DNA of 5,260 nucleotides from CAYMRB01 sp964392615 (GTDB lineage Bacteria > Planctomycetota > UBA8108): assembly GCA_964392615.1 (NCBI GenBank), contig CAYMRB010000575.1, positions 1 to 5,260 on the forward strand, read 5' to 3'. The notes below the pieces were generated by a model. It was not told where the DNA came from. It saw only the letters and a program-made list of their open reading frames with translations, and made no database searches. The position numbers and the translations under genes were made by a program. This document shows positions 5,234 through 5,260 of the stretch, in pieces; within the stretch, counting starts at the first letter, position 1; every line of letters starts with the position of its first letter.

Positions 5234-5260
5234 CCCCCCCCCGCCCCCACCACCCCACCC
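5234..5260. other. near-pure C tract at window end (G-rich on minus strand)
   Basis: Of 27 bases, 23 are C; the exceptions are G5243 and A5249, A5252 and A5257. The minus strand has four runs of at least three Gs with loops of 1-4 nt, a formal G-quadruplex motif. Such a tract at a sequence end is also typical of a low-quality contig end, such as no-signal G calls in two-colour sequencing. It lies just upstream of the in-frame TAG (5221-5223) of the coiled-coil gene. Confidence 0.5.

Overview
The window comes from a high-GC bacterium (roughly two thirds G+C by eye, with G or C dominating third codon positions). It carries a sigma-54 activator protein, a Sec/lipobox-type lipoprotein and a large-type glucose-6-phosphate isomerase, so a diderm bacterium is likely. 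The proline-rich lipoprotein with a HEAT-like helical tail would fit Planctomycetota or Myxococcota, but this cannot be settled from one window. I read the stretch as a fairly ordinary chromosomal neighbourhood. I found no CRISPR array, IS element, phage gene, tRNA or rRNA.

Layout from left to right: (1) bases 1-677, minus strand: the N-terminal 225 codons of glucose-6-phosphate isomerase (pgi), cut by the left edge. (2) 678-1070: an intergenic stretch with a possible pgi promoter and a pair of TTCCGGAA palindromes 51 bp apart. (3) 1071-1706, minus strand: a 211-residue protein of unknown function that looks like a divergent CYTH / triphosphate-tunnel protein. (4) 1707-2000: a divergent intergenic region with an AT-rich island, a good plus-strand sigma-70-type promoter (TTGACT-16-GATAAT), an inverted repeat at the expected transcription start and a leader of about 240 nt with several potential hairpins. 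(5) 2001-3584, plus strand: a GAF-like / AAA+ / Fis-HTH sigma-54-dependent activator. (6) 3597-4622, minus strand and convergent with the activator: a lipoprotein with a long Pro-rich linker and a helical C-terminal domain, starting at TTG behind a strong Shine-Dalgarno that lies inside a perfect hairpin. (7) 4654-5151 (possibly further upstream), minus strand: a coiled-coil protein 31 bp upstream of the lipoprotein gene, probably in the same operon. (8) 5234-5260: a nearly pure C tract (G-rich on the minus strand) that looks like an assembly-end artefact or a G-quadruplex motif.

How the genes work together: pgi is central carbon housekeeping and has no visible link to its neighbours. The activator is an orphan here: no histidine kinase lies next to it and I saw no convincing sigma-54 promoter in the window, so its targets are probably elsewhere. 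The coiled-coil and lipoprotein genes probably form a co-transcribed, perhaps translationally coupled, cell-envelope pair of unknown role. The most checkable points are the hairpin over the lipoprotein ribosome binding site, the operator-like repeats around the activator promoter and start codon, and the broken or mis-sequenced 5' end of the coiled-coil gene.
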